In this document: piece after piece, positions 7,384 to 15,885 of the stretch
Position numbering within the stretch: position 1 is the first letter of the stretch
Layout: each line of letters starts with the position of its first letter
Assembly: GCA_913051905.1 (NCBI GenBank)
Contig: CAJXBY010000025.1
Location: 1-21,949, forward strand
Length of the DNA: 21,949 nucleotides
Direction of reading: 5' to 3'
From: an uncultured Gammaproteobacteria bacterium
GTDB lineage: Bacteria; Pseudomonadota; Gammaproteobacteria; Arenicellales; UBA868
The notes under the pieces: model-generated
What the model saw: the letters and a program-made list of their open reading frames with translations, nothing else
Database searches by the model: none
What the model was told of the DNA's origin: nothing
Made by a program: the position numbers and the translations under genes

Positions 7384-9537
7384 ATGTGTTTAACTGATCC
7401 GATCAGTCAGCAGTTTTCGAATCTTCGGGCGTACCTGCCCGCACAAGCACGTTGGCTGCTCATTCTCGCTCTCTTTGTGTTCCCGGGACAGAACACCGCT
7501 GATACGGTCAAGCTCAAACCATCGCCGACCCACGAACGGACCATTGAACTAATCAACTATTTTGTTCAGCGATACCACTATCGAACGACTACTCTCAATG
7601 ATGCTCTTTCGTCACAGATTCTTGATCGTTTTATCGAAAGCATGGACGCCAACCGCAGCTTCTTCGTATCCGATGATATCGAAAAATTCGAACAGATTCG
7701 TTTCAGCATCGATGACTATCTGCGAAACCAAAACCTCGAACCCATTTACGGGCTCTTCGAACTTTATCGTACCCGGGTTGAAGAACGGCTTGTCCTCGCC
7801 GAACAACTCCTCGACCGTGGATTTGAGCTGGACATCGACGAGAACTACCGGTTTGACCGAACGGAAGCCCCCTGGGCTATTGACCGGGTGGAACTCGCTG
7901 ATATCTGGCGGAAACGGGTGAAAAATGACTACCTTTCGTTGAGCATCACCGGCAAGCCACACACTGAAATCGTCCAGACGCTAGGCAACCGCTACCGCCA
8001 ACTGGGTCGGCGGACATCGCAGGTTAACGAACAAGACGTTTTTCAGACATTTATCAATGCCTACGTGTCGTCGGTCGATCCCCACAGCAGTTATTTTTCT
8101 CCGCGGGCAACCGAGAACTTCAAGATCCGGATGAGTCTCTCCCTGGAAGGGATCGGTGCGGTGCTGCAGTCCGAGAACGAGTACACGGTCGTGCGCCGAG
8201 TTGTGGCCGGTGGACCGGCCGAAATGGGTGATCAACTGCACAGCGGCGATAGGATAATCGGGGTCGGTCAGGGACTGGAAACCCCGATAGTCGACGTTAT
8301 CGGCTGGCGGCTTGATGACGTTGTTGATCTGATTCGCGGTCCTAAAGGGACTTCGGTACGGCTTCAGATTCTGCCCGAGGACGATGGGCCCGATTCTCCG
8401 GGAAAAGTGATCAGCATCGTGCGTGATACGATCAAACTCGAGGAACAGGCAGCACAGAAATCGGTGATCACAGTCCATGATGGCAATCAATCCCATCGGG
8501 TGGGCATCATCAACCTGCCGACCTTTTACGTTGATTTCGACGGCAAATCCAGCGGTCAGCTCGACTACCGGAGTACGACGCGGGATGTGGTCCGACTGAT
8601 ATCGGAACTCGAGTCAGAGGGGATCATCGGACTGGTCATCGATCTTCGAGGCAACGGCGGCGGAGCCCTATCAGAAGCAACCAGCCTAACAGGGCTGTTT
8701 ATCGAAAAAGGTCCTATCGTGCAGGTGAAGGACGCCAAGGGCCGCATCCGCGTTAAGCGCGATCGAGACAGCAGCATCGCCTACAGCGGACCGCTTGTTG
8801 TGGTAGTCGATCAGGACAGTGCGTCGGCCTCCGAGATTTTTGCCGGTGCGATTCAGGATTATCGGCGTGGGGTGGTGGTTGGAGAGCACACATTCGGCAA
8901 GGGCACAGTGCAGAACCTTATCGACCTTGACCGTTACGCCCGAAACAGCGACGAGCGTCTCGGTCAGCTCAAGTTCACGATTGCGCAGTTCTACCGAATC
9001 AATGGTGACAGCACGCAGCATCGGGGCGTCATCCCCGACATTGTTTTTCCGATGGCCACTCCGGAATCCCAACACGGTGAGAGAAGCTTGCAGAATGCTC
9101 TCCCGTGGAACCAGGTGGACGCCGCCCGTTTCACACCCTTCGAAAGTGCCCGGCTTGAAAACACCTTGTCCAAGGTACGTAACCAGCACGAGCATCGTAC
9201 CGAAACAGACCCAGGATTCAGGTTCCTGTTGTCCAACCTCCAGCTCGATGCTGAACTGGCAGGAGTCAAGAAAATTTCCCTACTCCAATCCCGACGCACC
9301 CAGGAACGGAATACCCGCCAGGATAAGCGTGACAAATTTGAGTCCGTGCTGCGCACAGCCAGGGGAAAAGATCCCAGCAGCGCCTTCGCAAAGGATAAGG
9401 AATTTCCCGGTGACATCCTGCTGGTTGAGGCAGCCAGAATCGTCGTGGACACCGCCATTGAACTTAGCGAGGGCCAGATCCTGGCCCAGAGCAATAACTC
9501 GACTGCAGGCCGATCGGTCTCGACACAGGACCGGTAA
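7384..9537 (+). CDS. prc: Tail-specific (carboxy-terminal processing) periplasmic protease Prc
   Basis: Prc is a periplasmic S41 endopeptidase that degrades proteins from a nonpolar C-terminus and trims cell-envelope proteins. The 717-residue product has a signal-anchor-like segment WLLILALFVFPG followed by a plausible cleavage near NTA. It then has the N-terminal helical domain (HERTIELINYFVQRYHYR, DANRSFFVSDDI), a PDZ domain with the ligand-loop neighbourhood SLEGIGAVL and RGPKGTSVRL, and the S41 protease core. The catalytic dyad is intact: Ser in SASASEIFAGA and Lys in TFGKGTVQ, 25 residues apart as in E. coli Prc. GLVIDLRGNGGG is also present. The C-terminal charged region matches the Prc tail domain. 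Start: ATG at 7384 is preferred; a GTG at 7372 is in frame, and the GGAAG at 7368-7372 serves only the ATG. avtA follows after 29 bp. Confidence 0.96.
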   Translation: MCLTDPISQQFSNLRAYLPAQARWLLILALFVFPGQNTADTVKLKPSPTHERTIELINYFVQRYHYRTTTLNDALSSQILDRFIESMDANRSFFVSDDIEKFEQIRFSIDDYLRNQNLEPIYGLFELYRTRVEERLVLAEQLLDRGFELDIDENYRFDRTEAPWAIDRVELADIWRKRVKNDYLSLSITGKPHTEIVQTLGNRYRQLGRRTSQVNEQDVFQTFINAYVSSVDPHSSYFSPRATENFKIRMSLSLEGIGAVLQSENEYTVVRRVVAGGPAEMGDQLHSGDRIIGVGQGLETPIVDVIGWRLDDVVDLIRGPKGTSVRLQILPEDDGPDSPGKVISIVRDTIKLEEQAAQKSVITVHDGNQSHRVGIINLPTFYVDFDGKSSGQLDYRSTTRDVVRLISELESEGIIGLVIDLRGNGGGALSEATSLTGLFIEKGPIVQVKDAKGRIRVKRDRDSSIAYSGPLVVVVDQDSASASEIFAGAIQDYRRGVVVGEHTFGKGTVQNLIDLDRYARNSDERLGQLKFTIAQFYRINGDSTQHRGVIPDIVFPMATPESQHGERSLQNALPWNQVDAARFTPFESARLENTLSKVRNQHEHRTETDPGFRFLLSNLQLDAELAGVKKISLLQSRRTQERNTRQDKRDKFESVLRTARGKDPSSAFAKDKEFPGDILLVEAARIVVDTAIELSEGQILAQSNNSTAGRSVSTQDR

Positions 9538-9566
9538 CGGACGGACACAGCACGGCACAGGCGACC

Positions 9567-10844
9567 TTGGATACTTCCCGATTCGGTACATTTTTTGCCT
9601 CAAATACCGGCATTTTGCAGCTGATGGAAGATGCCGGTACCGCCCTCTCCGGTAACCGTGACGTCTGTATGCTGGGCGGCGGCAACCCGGCCAGGATTCC
9701 AACCGTTCAATCTGCCTTCCGCAATGCCATGCATGCCTTGCTCGAGGACGGCAACCGGTTCGATCTGCTGATCGGTGACTACGACGGCCCGCAGGGCAAC
9801 GCGGTTTTTATCGAAGCCGTAGCCGATCTGCTCAATCAGCAATACGGCTGGGCGGTTTCACCAAAAAACATTGCCCTGACCAACGGTAGCCAGAGCTCGT
9901 TTTTCGTGCTTTTCAACATGTTCGCCGGATTATTTAAGGACGGCAACAGACGGCGTATCCTGTTGCCCCTGGTTCCGGAATACATCGGCTACACCGAGAT
10001 GGGACTGGGTACACAGATGTTTGACACTTGCCGACCGACCATGACCCTGCAGGGCGACCACGAATTCAAATATCACATCGACTTCGAAAAGCTGACAGTC
10101 AGCCCGGGGCATGGTGCAATCTGCGTATCGCGACCGACCAATCCGACCGGCAACGTTCTCACCGACCAGGAAATTGCCTTACTGCAGGCACTTGCCCTCG
10201 AACACGGCTTGCCTTTCATCATTGATGGGGCATACGGCACACCCTTTCCGAACATTATTTTCAGTAAAGCAGCACCCGTCTGGGACCAGAACATTATTCT
10301 CTGTCTCAGCCTCTCCAAACTCGGCCTTGCAGGCGTGAGAACAGGAATCGTGATCGCAAACGAAAACGTTATCCAGTCAATCACAGGATCGAATGCGGTC
10401 CTGAGCCTCACGCCGGGCAGTTTCGGTCCGGGACTCGTTACCCGCATGATGCAGGACGGTAGCATACTGGATATAGCCAACAAGCTGATCCGGCCTTACT
10501 ACCAGGAACGGGCCAGGACCACGCTGGATTGGCTTAAATCTGCCCTGGGCGATTACCCTTTCCATATACATTCACCGGAAGGCGCGTTTTTCCTGTGGCT
10601 GTGGTTCCCGAATCTTCCGATCAGCAGTGAGATGTTGTATCAGCGTCTCAAGCAGCGCGATGTACTGGTTATCGCCGGCGAGCACTTCTTTCCCGGTCTC
10701 ACCGAGGACTGGCCACACTCCCGGGAATGCATCCGAGTCTCCTATGCCCTGAATCCGGATGTGGTCCAGCGAGGCATCAGCATTCTCGCTGAAGAAATTA
10801 AAGCCGCCTATGCGCCGGGTGCGAGGTCTGGACACTCCCGATAG
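9567..10844 (+). CDS. avtA: Valine--pyruvate aminotransferase AvtA
   Basis: AvtA is a fold-type I PLP enzyme that exchanges amino groups between valine, alanine and their keto acids (transaminase C). The 425-residue product follows E. coli AvtA throughout: FGTFFASNTGILQLMED at the N-terminus, MLGGGNPARIP, YDGPQGN, NIALTNGSQS, VPEYIGY, CVSRPTNPTGNV (186-197), IIDGAYGTPFP with D220, and LSLSKLGLAGVRTG with the PLP lysine K251. Homology to AvtA begins within the first five residues, so the TTG at 9567 is the likely start although it has only a weak upstream AGGCG. It lies 29 bp behind prc and is probably cotranscribed with it. Its 3' end overlaps the end of the opposite-strand NUDIX gene by 37 bp. 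Confidence 0.94.
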   Translation: MDTSRFGTFFASNTGILQLMEDAGTALSGNRDVCMLGGGNPARIPTVQSAFRNAMHALLEDGNRFDLLIGDYDGPQGNAVFIEAVADLLNQQYGWAVSPKNIALTNGSQSSFFVLFNMFAGLFKDGNRRRILLPLVPEYIGYTEMGLGTQMFDTCRPTMTLQGDHEFKYHIDFEKLTVSPGHGAICVSRPTNPTGNVLTDQEIALLQALALEHGLPFIIDGAYGTPFPNIIFSKAAPVWDQNIILCLSLSKLGLAGVRTGIVIANENVIQSITGSNAVLSLTPGSFGPGLVTRMMQDGSILDIANKLIRPYYQERARTTLDWLKSALGDYPFHIHSPEGAFFLWLWFPNLPISSEMLYQRLKQRDVLVIAGEHFFPGLTEDWPHSRECIRVSYALNPDVVQRGISILAEEIKAAYAPGARSGHSR

Positions 10845-11347
10845 CGACTCCAGATCAGTCTAAAGGATTCGGCAAGGTCTTCCGGAGCCCGGCGTACCCA
10901 TTGATCGACTGAGGTCACCTCGAACCAATCGCCGGTTTCTATCTCACTGTAATCCAGGCGCAGCGACTTATCTGTAACGAGACGATAGATCCAGCAGAAC
11001 TCCATTCCGGTCCACAGACTAGCCGGCAGCTTGAACAGACGCTCGGGTGGTTCTGTAACCCGCAGACCCACTTCCTCTTCGATCTCCCGAAGGCAGCATT
11101 GATCATAGGTCTCCCCAGCGTCCACGTGCCCGGCAACAGAAGAATCCCACAAACCAGGGTTTTCCTGTTTGTGTCGGGCTCTTTTCTGCAGAAAAAGTTC
11201 CCCGGCACCATTGAAGATCAGGATGTGGACGGCCCTGTGACACAGACCTTGGCGATGTATCTCATCGCGCCGGCACTCCCCGGTCACGCGGTCATTTATA
11301 TCCACCACACTCAGAATCTCGGCGTCTTCTGGACGAATACTTTCCAT
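10808..11347 (-). CDS. NUDIX hydrolase (IPP-isomerase-like/YfcD type)
   Basis: A 179-residue NUDIX protein. The Nudix box is complete: G73 HVDAG E, then REIEEEVGL (87-95), fitting GX5EX7REUXEEXGU. The N-terminal VVDINDRVTGECRRDEIHRQGLCHRAVHILIF is the arrangement of the isopentenyl-diphosphate isomerase-like group that includes E. coli YfcD. Those proteins hydrolyse nucleoside-diphosphate-linked compounds whose natural substrate is mostly unknown. It starts six bases after the stop of the GMC oxidoreductase, so the two form a minus-strand operon. Its 3' end overlaps the end of avtA by 37 bp, so no separate terminator fits between the two genes. Confidence 0.9.
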   Translation of the reverse strand: MESIRPEDAEILSVVDINDRVTGECRRDEIHRQGLCHRAVHILIFNGAGELFLQKRARHKQENPGLWDSSVAGHVDAGETYDQCCLREIEEEVGLRVTEPPERLFKLPASLWTGMEFCWIYRLVTDKSLRLDYSEIETGDWFEVTSVDQWVRRAPEDLAESFRLIWSRYRECPDLAPGA

Positions 11348-11353
11348 GCGGTT

Positions 11354-13042
11354 TCAGGGCCCAGACTGTGAAGGTGTACCGCTTCGCTGGCGGGTTCGCC
11401 AGTGCTCGTCGATCCAGACCGGAACATCGATCGACGGGAGTAGTGTCCTGCCGCGTATCATGTCCGAGACCCGTTCGGCCACCATGATCGTCGGTGCATT
11501 GAGGTTACCGTTGGTAATCGCAGGGAATACAGAAGAATCGACCACCCGCAAACCGTCTACACCCCTGACCCGGCATTCGCTGTCGAGGACCGCCTTTCGG
11601 TCATTTGCGTCTCCCATGGAACAGGTACACGACGGATGGTACGCGGACTCACAGTTCTCCCTTACCCACGCGTCGATCTCTTGATCGGTATCAACTTCGC
11701 CACCCGGTTGCAGTTCCTCCCCTCGAAATGGATGCATGGCCCGCTGGGTGAAGATTTCTCGCGTCAGGCGAATACAGGCTCGCCAGTCGCGAATATCCTG
11801 TTCATCCTCTAGATAGTTGAACAGAATGGAGGGATTATCCCGAGGCAAAGCCGATTTGATCCGGACCCAGCCGCGGCTCCTGGGCTTGTTCGGTCCCACA
11901 TGCACCTGGAACCCGTCACCGTCAAAAGCCGCCCTTCCATCATAACGCATGGCCCCGGGAAGAAAATGGTACTGGATATCGGGCCATTCTATGCCTGCCC
12001 GTGAACGAATAAATCCACAGGACTCAAAGTGATTGGTGGCCCCAAGACCTGACTTGAACAGCAGCCACTGGGCCCCGATCAGGGCCTTGCTCAGAGAATT
12101 GAGCCGACGGTTCAGGGTAATGGGCTTACGGCAACGGTACTGAAAATAGATCTCCAGATGATCCTGCAGGTTCTCCCCGACTCCGGGGCTGTCACAGATC
12201 AGGGGAACACCTGCATCAGACAGAACGTTGGCAGGTCCGACACCCGAGCGTTGCAGGATCACGGGCGAGCCGATCGAACCCGCCGAAACGATCACCTCGC
12301 GACGTGCACGCAATTGAAAGACCTGGCCATCTTTCTCATATTCGACGGCCACAGCCCTGTTCTGTTCGAATAACACCCGCCACACTAGCGTTCCGGTGAC
12401 AACACGCAGATTCCGACGTCCCATGGCGGGTCGCAGATAGGCTCTGGCAGTCGATGCTCTTACGCCAGCACCCACGGTCATGTGCATCGGACCGAATCCT
12501 TCCTGCTGTTCACCATTGTAGTCATCGGTCAGCGGGTATCCTGCCTCCCGACCCGAATCGATGAACGCGGCGTAAAGAGGATTCAACCGCATGCCGTTAC
12601 CGGTACAGACCGGGAGCGGTCCGGAATCCCCACGATAACCGTCGGCGCCGCCGGTCCAGTTCTCCGCCTTCTTGAAATAAGGCAGACAGGCTTTGTAATT
12701 CCAGCCCGCAGCCCCGGATTGCTCCCACTGATCGAAATCACGTGCGTGGCCGCGCACATAAACCATGCCGTTGATCGAAGACGAACCACCGAGTGCCAAT
12801 CCGCGGGGACAATCCATAATTCGGCCATCAAGACAAGGCTCCGGGTCACTTTGATAGCCCCAGTTGAATCGCTTCATGTTCATTGGGATCGACAAGGCAG
12901 CGGGCATCTGAACAAAAATACTCCTCTCACTGCCGCCGGCTTCAAGCAGAACGACACGGGTATCCGGGTCTTCGGTCAAACGTGCAGCAAGCACACACCC
13001 CGCTGAACCGGCTCCGACAACGATGTAGTCCGTATCACGCAC
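11354..13042 (-). CDS. betA: GMC-family FAD oxidoreductase, choline dehydrogenase (BetA)-like
   Basis: A 562-residue glucose-methanol-choline oxidoreductase with high similarity to E. coli BetA, the membrane-associated enzyme oxidising choline to betaine aldehyde. Visible are the FAD dinucleotide fold [17 protein letters not shown] (6-22) and [11 protein letters not shown] signature 1 [18 protein letters not shown] (81-98), signature 2 [17 protein letters not shown] (253-269), and the catalytic pair H469 ([11 protein letters not shown]) and N512 (NGNLNAPT). BetA-specific stretches such as [17 protein letters not shown] and [12 protein letters not shown] are kept. The ATG at 13042 directly precedes the FAD motif. 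betB, betI and choline transporters are absent from the window, so a different alcohol substrate is possible. The gene is divergent from the HAD phosphatase across 115 bp and is followed by the NUDIX gene. Confidence 0.88.
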   Translation of the reverse strand: MRDTDYIVVGAGSAGCVLAARLTEDPDTRVVLLEAGGSERSIFVQMPAALSIPMNMKRFNWGYQSDPEPCLDGRIMDCPRGLALGGSSSINGMVYVRGHARDFDQWEQSGAAGWNYKACLPYFKKAENWTGGADGYRGDSGPLPVCTGNGMRLNPLYAAFIDSGREAGYPLTDDYNGEQQEGFGPMHMTVGAGVRASTARAYLRPAMGRRNLRVVTGTLVWRVLFEQNRAVAVEYEKDGQVFQLRARREVIVSAGSIGSPVILQRSGVGPANVLSDAGVPLICDSPGVGENLQDHLEIYFQYRCRKPITLNRRLNSLSKALIGAQWLLFKSGLGATNHFESCGFIRSRAGIEWPDIQYHFLPGAMRYDGRAAFDGDGFQVHVGPNKPRSRGWVRIKSALPRDNPSILFNYLEDEQDIRDWRACIRLTREIFTQRAMHPFRGEELQPGGEVDTDQEIDAWVRENCESAYHPSCTCSMGDANDRKAVLDSECRVRGVDGLRVVDSSVFPAITNGNLNAPTIMVAERVSDMIRGRTLLPSIDVPVWIDEHWRTRQRSGTPSQSGP

Positions 13043-13127
13043 GCTGTTTCACGGTTCTCGTCCAATTGGCATTACACTCACTGATCGTCCCGGCCACTGG
13101 ACCGCTCGGTAAGCCTTCATCTGAACC

Positions 13128-13156
13128 ATCCTAAACCTATCACCGAGAAATCACAA
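13128..13156 (-). promoter_or_regulatory. Candidate sigma70-type promoter for the betA-like gene
   Basis: On the minus strand TTGTGA (13151-13156) and TAGGAT (13128-13133) are separated by 17 bases in the short divergent gap. Each hexamer matches four of six consensus bases. The leader to the ATG at 13042 would be about 80 bases. This is a weak prediction. Confidence 0.2.
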
Positions 13157-13157
13157 A

Positions 13158-13922
13158 ATGCCGCAGCTCAAGGCCGGAACGAAGAAGACGGACGCCGATT
13201 TGATTGTCTTTGACAAGGACGGGACACTGATCGATTTCCACGCATTCTGGGGCCCGCGAATGGCGCGATCGGCCGAGGCCCTCTGCCTTGCGCTCGACGA
13301 CGAGGGGCCATTGCTTGAAATGCTTTATCTCGCCTCAGGATACGACCATCAGAAGGGACGCACCAAGAGCCAAAGCCCTCTGGCAACCGCCCCGCTCCGG
13401 GATCTCGAGACCGTGATGGCGGCTGTTCTTTTCCAGTGGGGACTGCCCTGGGATCAGGCTAGGGCCTGCGTGAGCGAGTACTTCAGCCCCGTCATGCGCG
13501 CCGCCCCAGAACCCGAAGAAATCAGACCACGAGGCCGTGTTCAGCAGGCGCTCGAGCACCTCAGGGAGGCAGGATTTCGGCTGGCCGTGGCGACGACCGA
13601 CAACCGCGACCTCACCGAATTCGCCCTGGATACGATCGGTGAAACCACGCTCTTTGAATTGGTTCTGTGCGGAGACGATCCCGGGGTCCCTACCAAACCC
13701 GATCCCCGGGTCCTCGAATTTCTAGGCGGGCAACTGGACATTCCGGTGGGCCGAATGGTGATGGTCGGTGATACGGTAAGCGATATGGAAATGGCGAACC
13801 GGGCCGGCACAGCCCTGGCGGTAGGACTTACGGGCGGCGCTGATACTCAGGAAGCACTCAACCAGGCGGCCGACGTCCTCGTGCAGTCTATCGAAGAACT
13901 TCTCCCCCAAGCCAGTTCATAA
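13158..13922 (+). CDS. HAD-superfamily phosphatase (phosphoglycolate phosphatase-like)
   Basis: A 254-residue haloacid dehalogenase-type hydrolase. Motif I is VFDKDGTLIDF, with nucleophile D19 and general acid D21. Motif II is VATTDN with T146, motif III is TKPDPRVLEF with K180, and motif IV is MVGDTVSDMEMA with D205 and D209. The helical cap insertion between about 30 and 125 (subclass I) would choose the substrate and is not diagnostic here. The DKDGT form with aromatic residues after it resembles the phosphoglycolate phosphatase group, but the substrate stays unknown. The ATG is preceded by GAGAAA about eight bases upstream. The gene ends 18 bp from the end of the convergent phosphatase gene, with no obvious hairpin between them. 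Confidence 0.9.
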   Translation: MPQLKAGTKKTDADLIVFDKDGTLIDFHAFWGPRMARSAEALCLALDDEGPLLEMLYLASGYDHQKGRTKSQSPLATAPLRDLETVMAAVLFQWGLPWDQARACVSEYFSPVMRAAPEPEEIRPRGRVQQALEHLREAGFRLAVATTDNRDLTEFALDTIGETTLFELVLCGDDPGVPTKPDPRVLEFLGGQLDIPVGRMVMVGDTVSDMEMANRAGTALAVGLTGGADTQEALNQAADVLVQSIEELLPQASS

Positions 13923-13940
13923 CCCGGTGGTAACCCTAAT

Positions 13941-14489
13941 TCACGGCGTTCTGTCACCCGCAGACAAAGACGCCAGATACCTCTCTTGCCGGACACTCTC
14001 AATAGCCCCGGGACGCGCAGCCCGAACGCGTGCTATCGCCTGAGAAGGAAGTTCGCCGGAGTGAATCAAAAGCCTCGCCGCGATGGTACCGGCTCTGCCG
14101 AGTCCCGCAGCACAGTGAACCAATAACCGTCCCCCTCGACTCAGGTCCGCCAACAGCCACTTCTCCAGATCAGCAAACCGGGTTTCAAAAGGCCCACCAG
14201 GCGCTCCCAGATCGGTGATCGGACAGTGATGCCACGCCGTGGGCAACGACTGAAACCGCTGCGGGAGGTCCGATACCCCCAAAAGATCGAACTCGTGCGA
14301 CTCAATCAGCGAGATCACAGCACTGGGAGACCAGTCTGCCACAACGGCGAGATCCTTCTGCAGGTTGCGCGGCTGATACCCTCTGTGAGGTACAGACTCC
14401 AATCGGCCGGGACAGCAGCAAATCCCGATTAGACCGTCCCCCGCTACCTCAATGACATCGATTTGCAGTGATTGCCCGGGAACCTGCAA
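13941..14489 (-). CDS. Protein-tyrosine/dual-specificity-like phosphatase (CX5R)
   Basis: A 182-residue cysteine phosphatase. The P-loop VHCAAGLGRAGT (124-135) provides the nucleophile C126 and R132 of HCX5R. D93 in ITDLGAP is placed like the general acid, and ARPGAIESVRQERYL is the helix typical of the family. The overall pattern (LIESHEFDLLGV, then a WPD-like loop, then the P-loop) resembles CDKN3-like dual-specificity phosphatases found sporadically in bacteria. Its substrate, protein or small phosphoester, cannot be told. The only start in the frame before the conserved core is TTG at 14489, 15 bases after the gloA stop, with only a weak AGG upstream; the frame closes at the gloA stop. 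It is probably cotranscribed with gloA. Confidence 0.85.
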   Translation of the reverse strand: MQVPGQSLQIDVIEVAGDGLIGICCCPGRLESVPHRGYQPRNLQKDLAVVADWSPSAVISLIESHEFDLLGVSDLPQRFQSLPTAWHHCPITDLGAPGGPFETRFADLEKWLLADLSRGGRLLVHCAAGLGRAGTIAARLLIHSGELPSQAIARVRAARPGAIESVRQERYLASLSAGDRTP

Positions 14490-14504
14490 CGCGGAGCCTG
14501 TGGC

Positions 14505-14924
14505 TCACCACTCGCCGGTATTGGGCATTGAGAGCCAGGGTTCTGCGGGTTCCAGCCCTTCACCCTCCTGAAGCAGTTCAATCGAGATATTGTCGGGCGA
14601 CCGGACAAAAGCCATACGACCATCCCTTGGCGGTCGATTAATCGTCACACCTTCATCCATAAGGTGCTGGCACAACGCGTAAATGTCTTCCACAGAGTAA
14701 GCCAGGTGGCCGAAGTTCCGTCCTCCCTGATAGTCCTCAGGGTCCCAGTTATACGTCAGTTCCACCATTGCATCTTCATCGCCCGGGGCACACAGGAAGA
14801 TATTGGTATAGCGTCCTTTATCGTCGTCCCGTCGTCGCATTTCGACCAGACCCAGCTTGTTACAGTAGAAATCCAGAGACGCATCCAGATCCCGGATTCT
14901 TACCATGCTATGCAGGTACTTCAT
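14505..14924 (-). CDS. gloA: Lactoylglutathione lyase (glyoxalase I)
   Basis: GloA converts the methylglyoxal-glutathione hemithioacetal to S-lactoylglutathione, detoxifying methylglyoxal. The 139-residue protein is a VOC-fold enzyme with [20 protein letters not shown] at the start, VELTYNWD and [11 protein letters not shown]. The four metal ligands line up with E. coli GloA: H5, E55, H73 and E116. The short form is the Ni/Co-dependent bacterial type. The start is fixed by a strong Shine-Dalgarno AGGAGG six bases uptream of the ATG. The phosphatase gene follows 15 bp downstream. The tail after E116 ([19 protein letters not shown]) is a little longer than in E. coli. Confidence 0.94.
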   Translation of the reverse strand: MKYLHSMVRIRDLDASLDFYCNKLGLVEMRRRDDDKGRYTNIFLCAPGDEDAMVELTYNWDPEDYQGGRNFGHLAYSVEDIYALCQHLMDEGVTINRPPRDGRMAFVRSPDNISIELLQEGEGLEPAEPWLSMPNTGEW

Positions 14925-14928
14925 TCAG

Positions 14929-14934
14929 CCTCCT
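14929..14934 (-). promoter_or_regulatory. Shine-Dalgarno of gloA
   Basis: A perfect AGGAGG on the minus strand ends four bases before the ATG at 14924. It is one of the strongest ribosome binding sites in the window. Confidence 0.75.
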
Positions 14935-15094
14935 TCGCAGTGTTAACTGCCTATCTTAACCGCTTGGTGAATGCGTTGGAACATCGCCGCTTTGGAACAA
15001 GTCACGATCACGGTTCACCACACGGACAAAGCCCCACGCGTGAACACAATTCTGCTACCGTGGTCGCCTTCAAAGTCAACATCGAGAACAACCG

Positions 15095-15868
15095 ATGCCA
15101 AGACCGATGCCGATTGCCGGTGATGACTGGTATGAGATCATCCGACTGAGCGATGGTGTCTCCTTGATTCGGGAACGCTATGTCGCCGACTGGCTGCGCT
15201 GCAACATCTGGCATGTTCAGGGGAGGAACCGCGACCTGCTCATCGATTCTGGACTGGGACTGCGCCCCCTAAAACCTGAAATCGCCCGGTTGACTGACAA
15301 GCCTGTGACTGCCGTGATGTCACACTGCCACTTTGACCATATCGGCGCCGGACACGAATTCAGCGAACGACTAGGCCATCCTGCCTGCCAGTCGATCTAC
15401 CTCGACCCACTGCCGGACGAGATGCCGTTTAAGGCCTTTATTCGTGCGGAAACTTTCATAGCCCTGCCGGACAGGCATTTCAGCATCGAGTCATTCAGCA
15501 TTACACCCGCACCGCTGACCGATTATCTCGATGAAGGCGATCTAATCGATCTGGGCGACCGAACTTTCCGTGTACTGCACCTGCCCGGCCACTCACCGGA
15601 CTCGATTGCATTGTTCGAGGACGAAACCCGGATTCTGTTCAGTGGTGATGTCGTCTACGACGGTGATCTCCTCGATACTCTCTACCACTCGGACCCCGAA
15701 CTCTACCGTGAGAGCCTGGCAAGACTTAAATCACTTCCCGTGCAAATCGTTCATGGCGGGCACGATGAGTCTTTCGGACGACAACGAATGATCGAGATCA
15801 TCGACGACTATTTTGCCGGCCGGGGTCGGATTCTTGACCCGTATGAATGGGTGGGCGACAGACTCTAG
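15095..15868 (+). CDS. Metallo-beta-lactamase-fold hydrolase
   Basis: A 257-residue MBL-fold metallohydrolase with a complete two-metal site: H77, H79, D81 and H82 in SHCHFDHIG, H166 in LHLPGHSPDS, D185 in LFSGDVVYDG, and a final His (H220 or H223) in IVHGGHDESF. The fold is shared by glyoxalase II, lactonases, arylsulfatases and others. The HTPGHSPDS/FSGD form points to a general hydrolase rather than an antibiotic beta-lactamase. There is no signal peptide, so it is cytoplasmic. The ATG at 15095 is used; a second ATG lies four codons on and no clear Shine-Dalgarno decides. It is divergent from gloA, which invites a role in thioester or aldehyde detoxification, but that is inference. It ends 17 bp from the convergent ddl. 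Confidence 0.9.
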   Translation: MPRPMPIAGDDWYEIIRLSDGVSLIRERYVADWLRCNIWHVQGRNRDLLIDSGLGLRPLKPEIARLTDKPVTAVMSHCHFDHIGAGHEFSERLGHPACQSIYLDPLPDEMPFKAFIRAETFIALPDRHFSIESFSITPAPLTDYLDEGDLIDLGDRTFRVLHLPGHSPDSIALFEDETRILFSGDVVYDGDLLDTLYHSDPELYRESLARLKSLPVQIVHGGHDESFGRQRMIEIIDDYFAGRGRILDPYEWVGDRL

Positions 15869-15885
15869 AGCCGGCCAGCAGATCC

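Noticed and set aside
15095..15868. Possible metallo-beta-lactamase resistance enzyme or glyoxalase II
   Set aside because: No signal peptide and no glyoxalase II C-terminal domain; only the general MBL fold can be supported.
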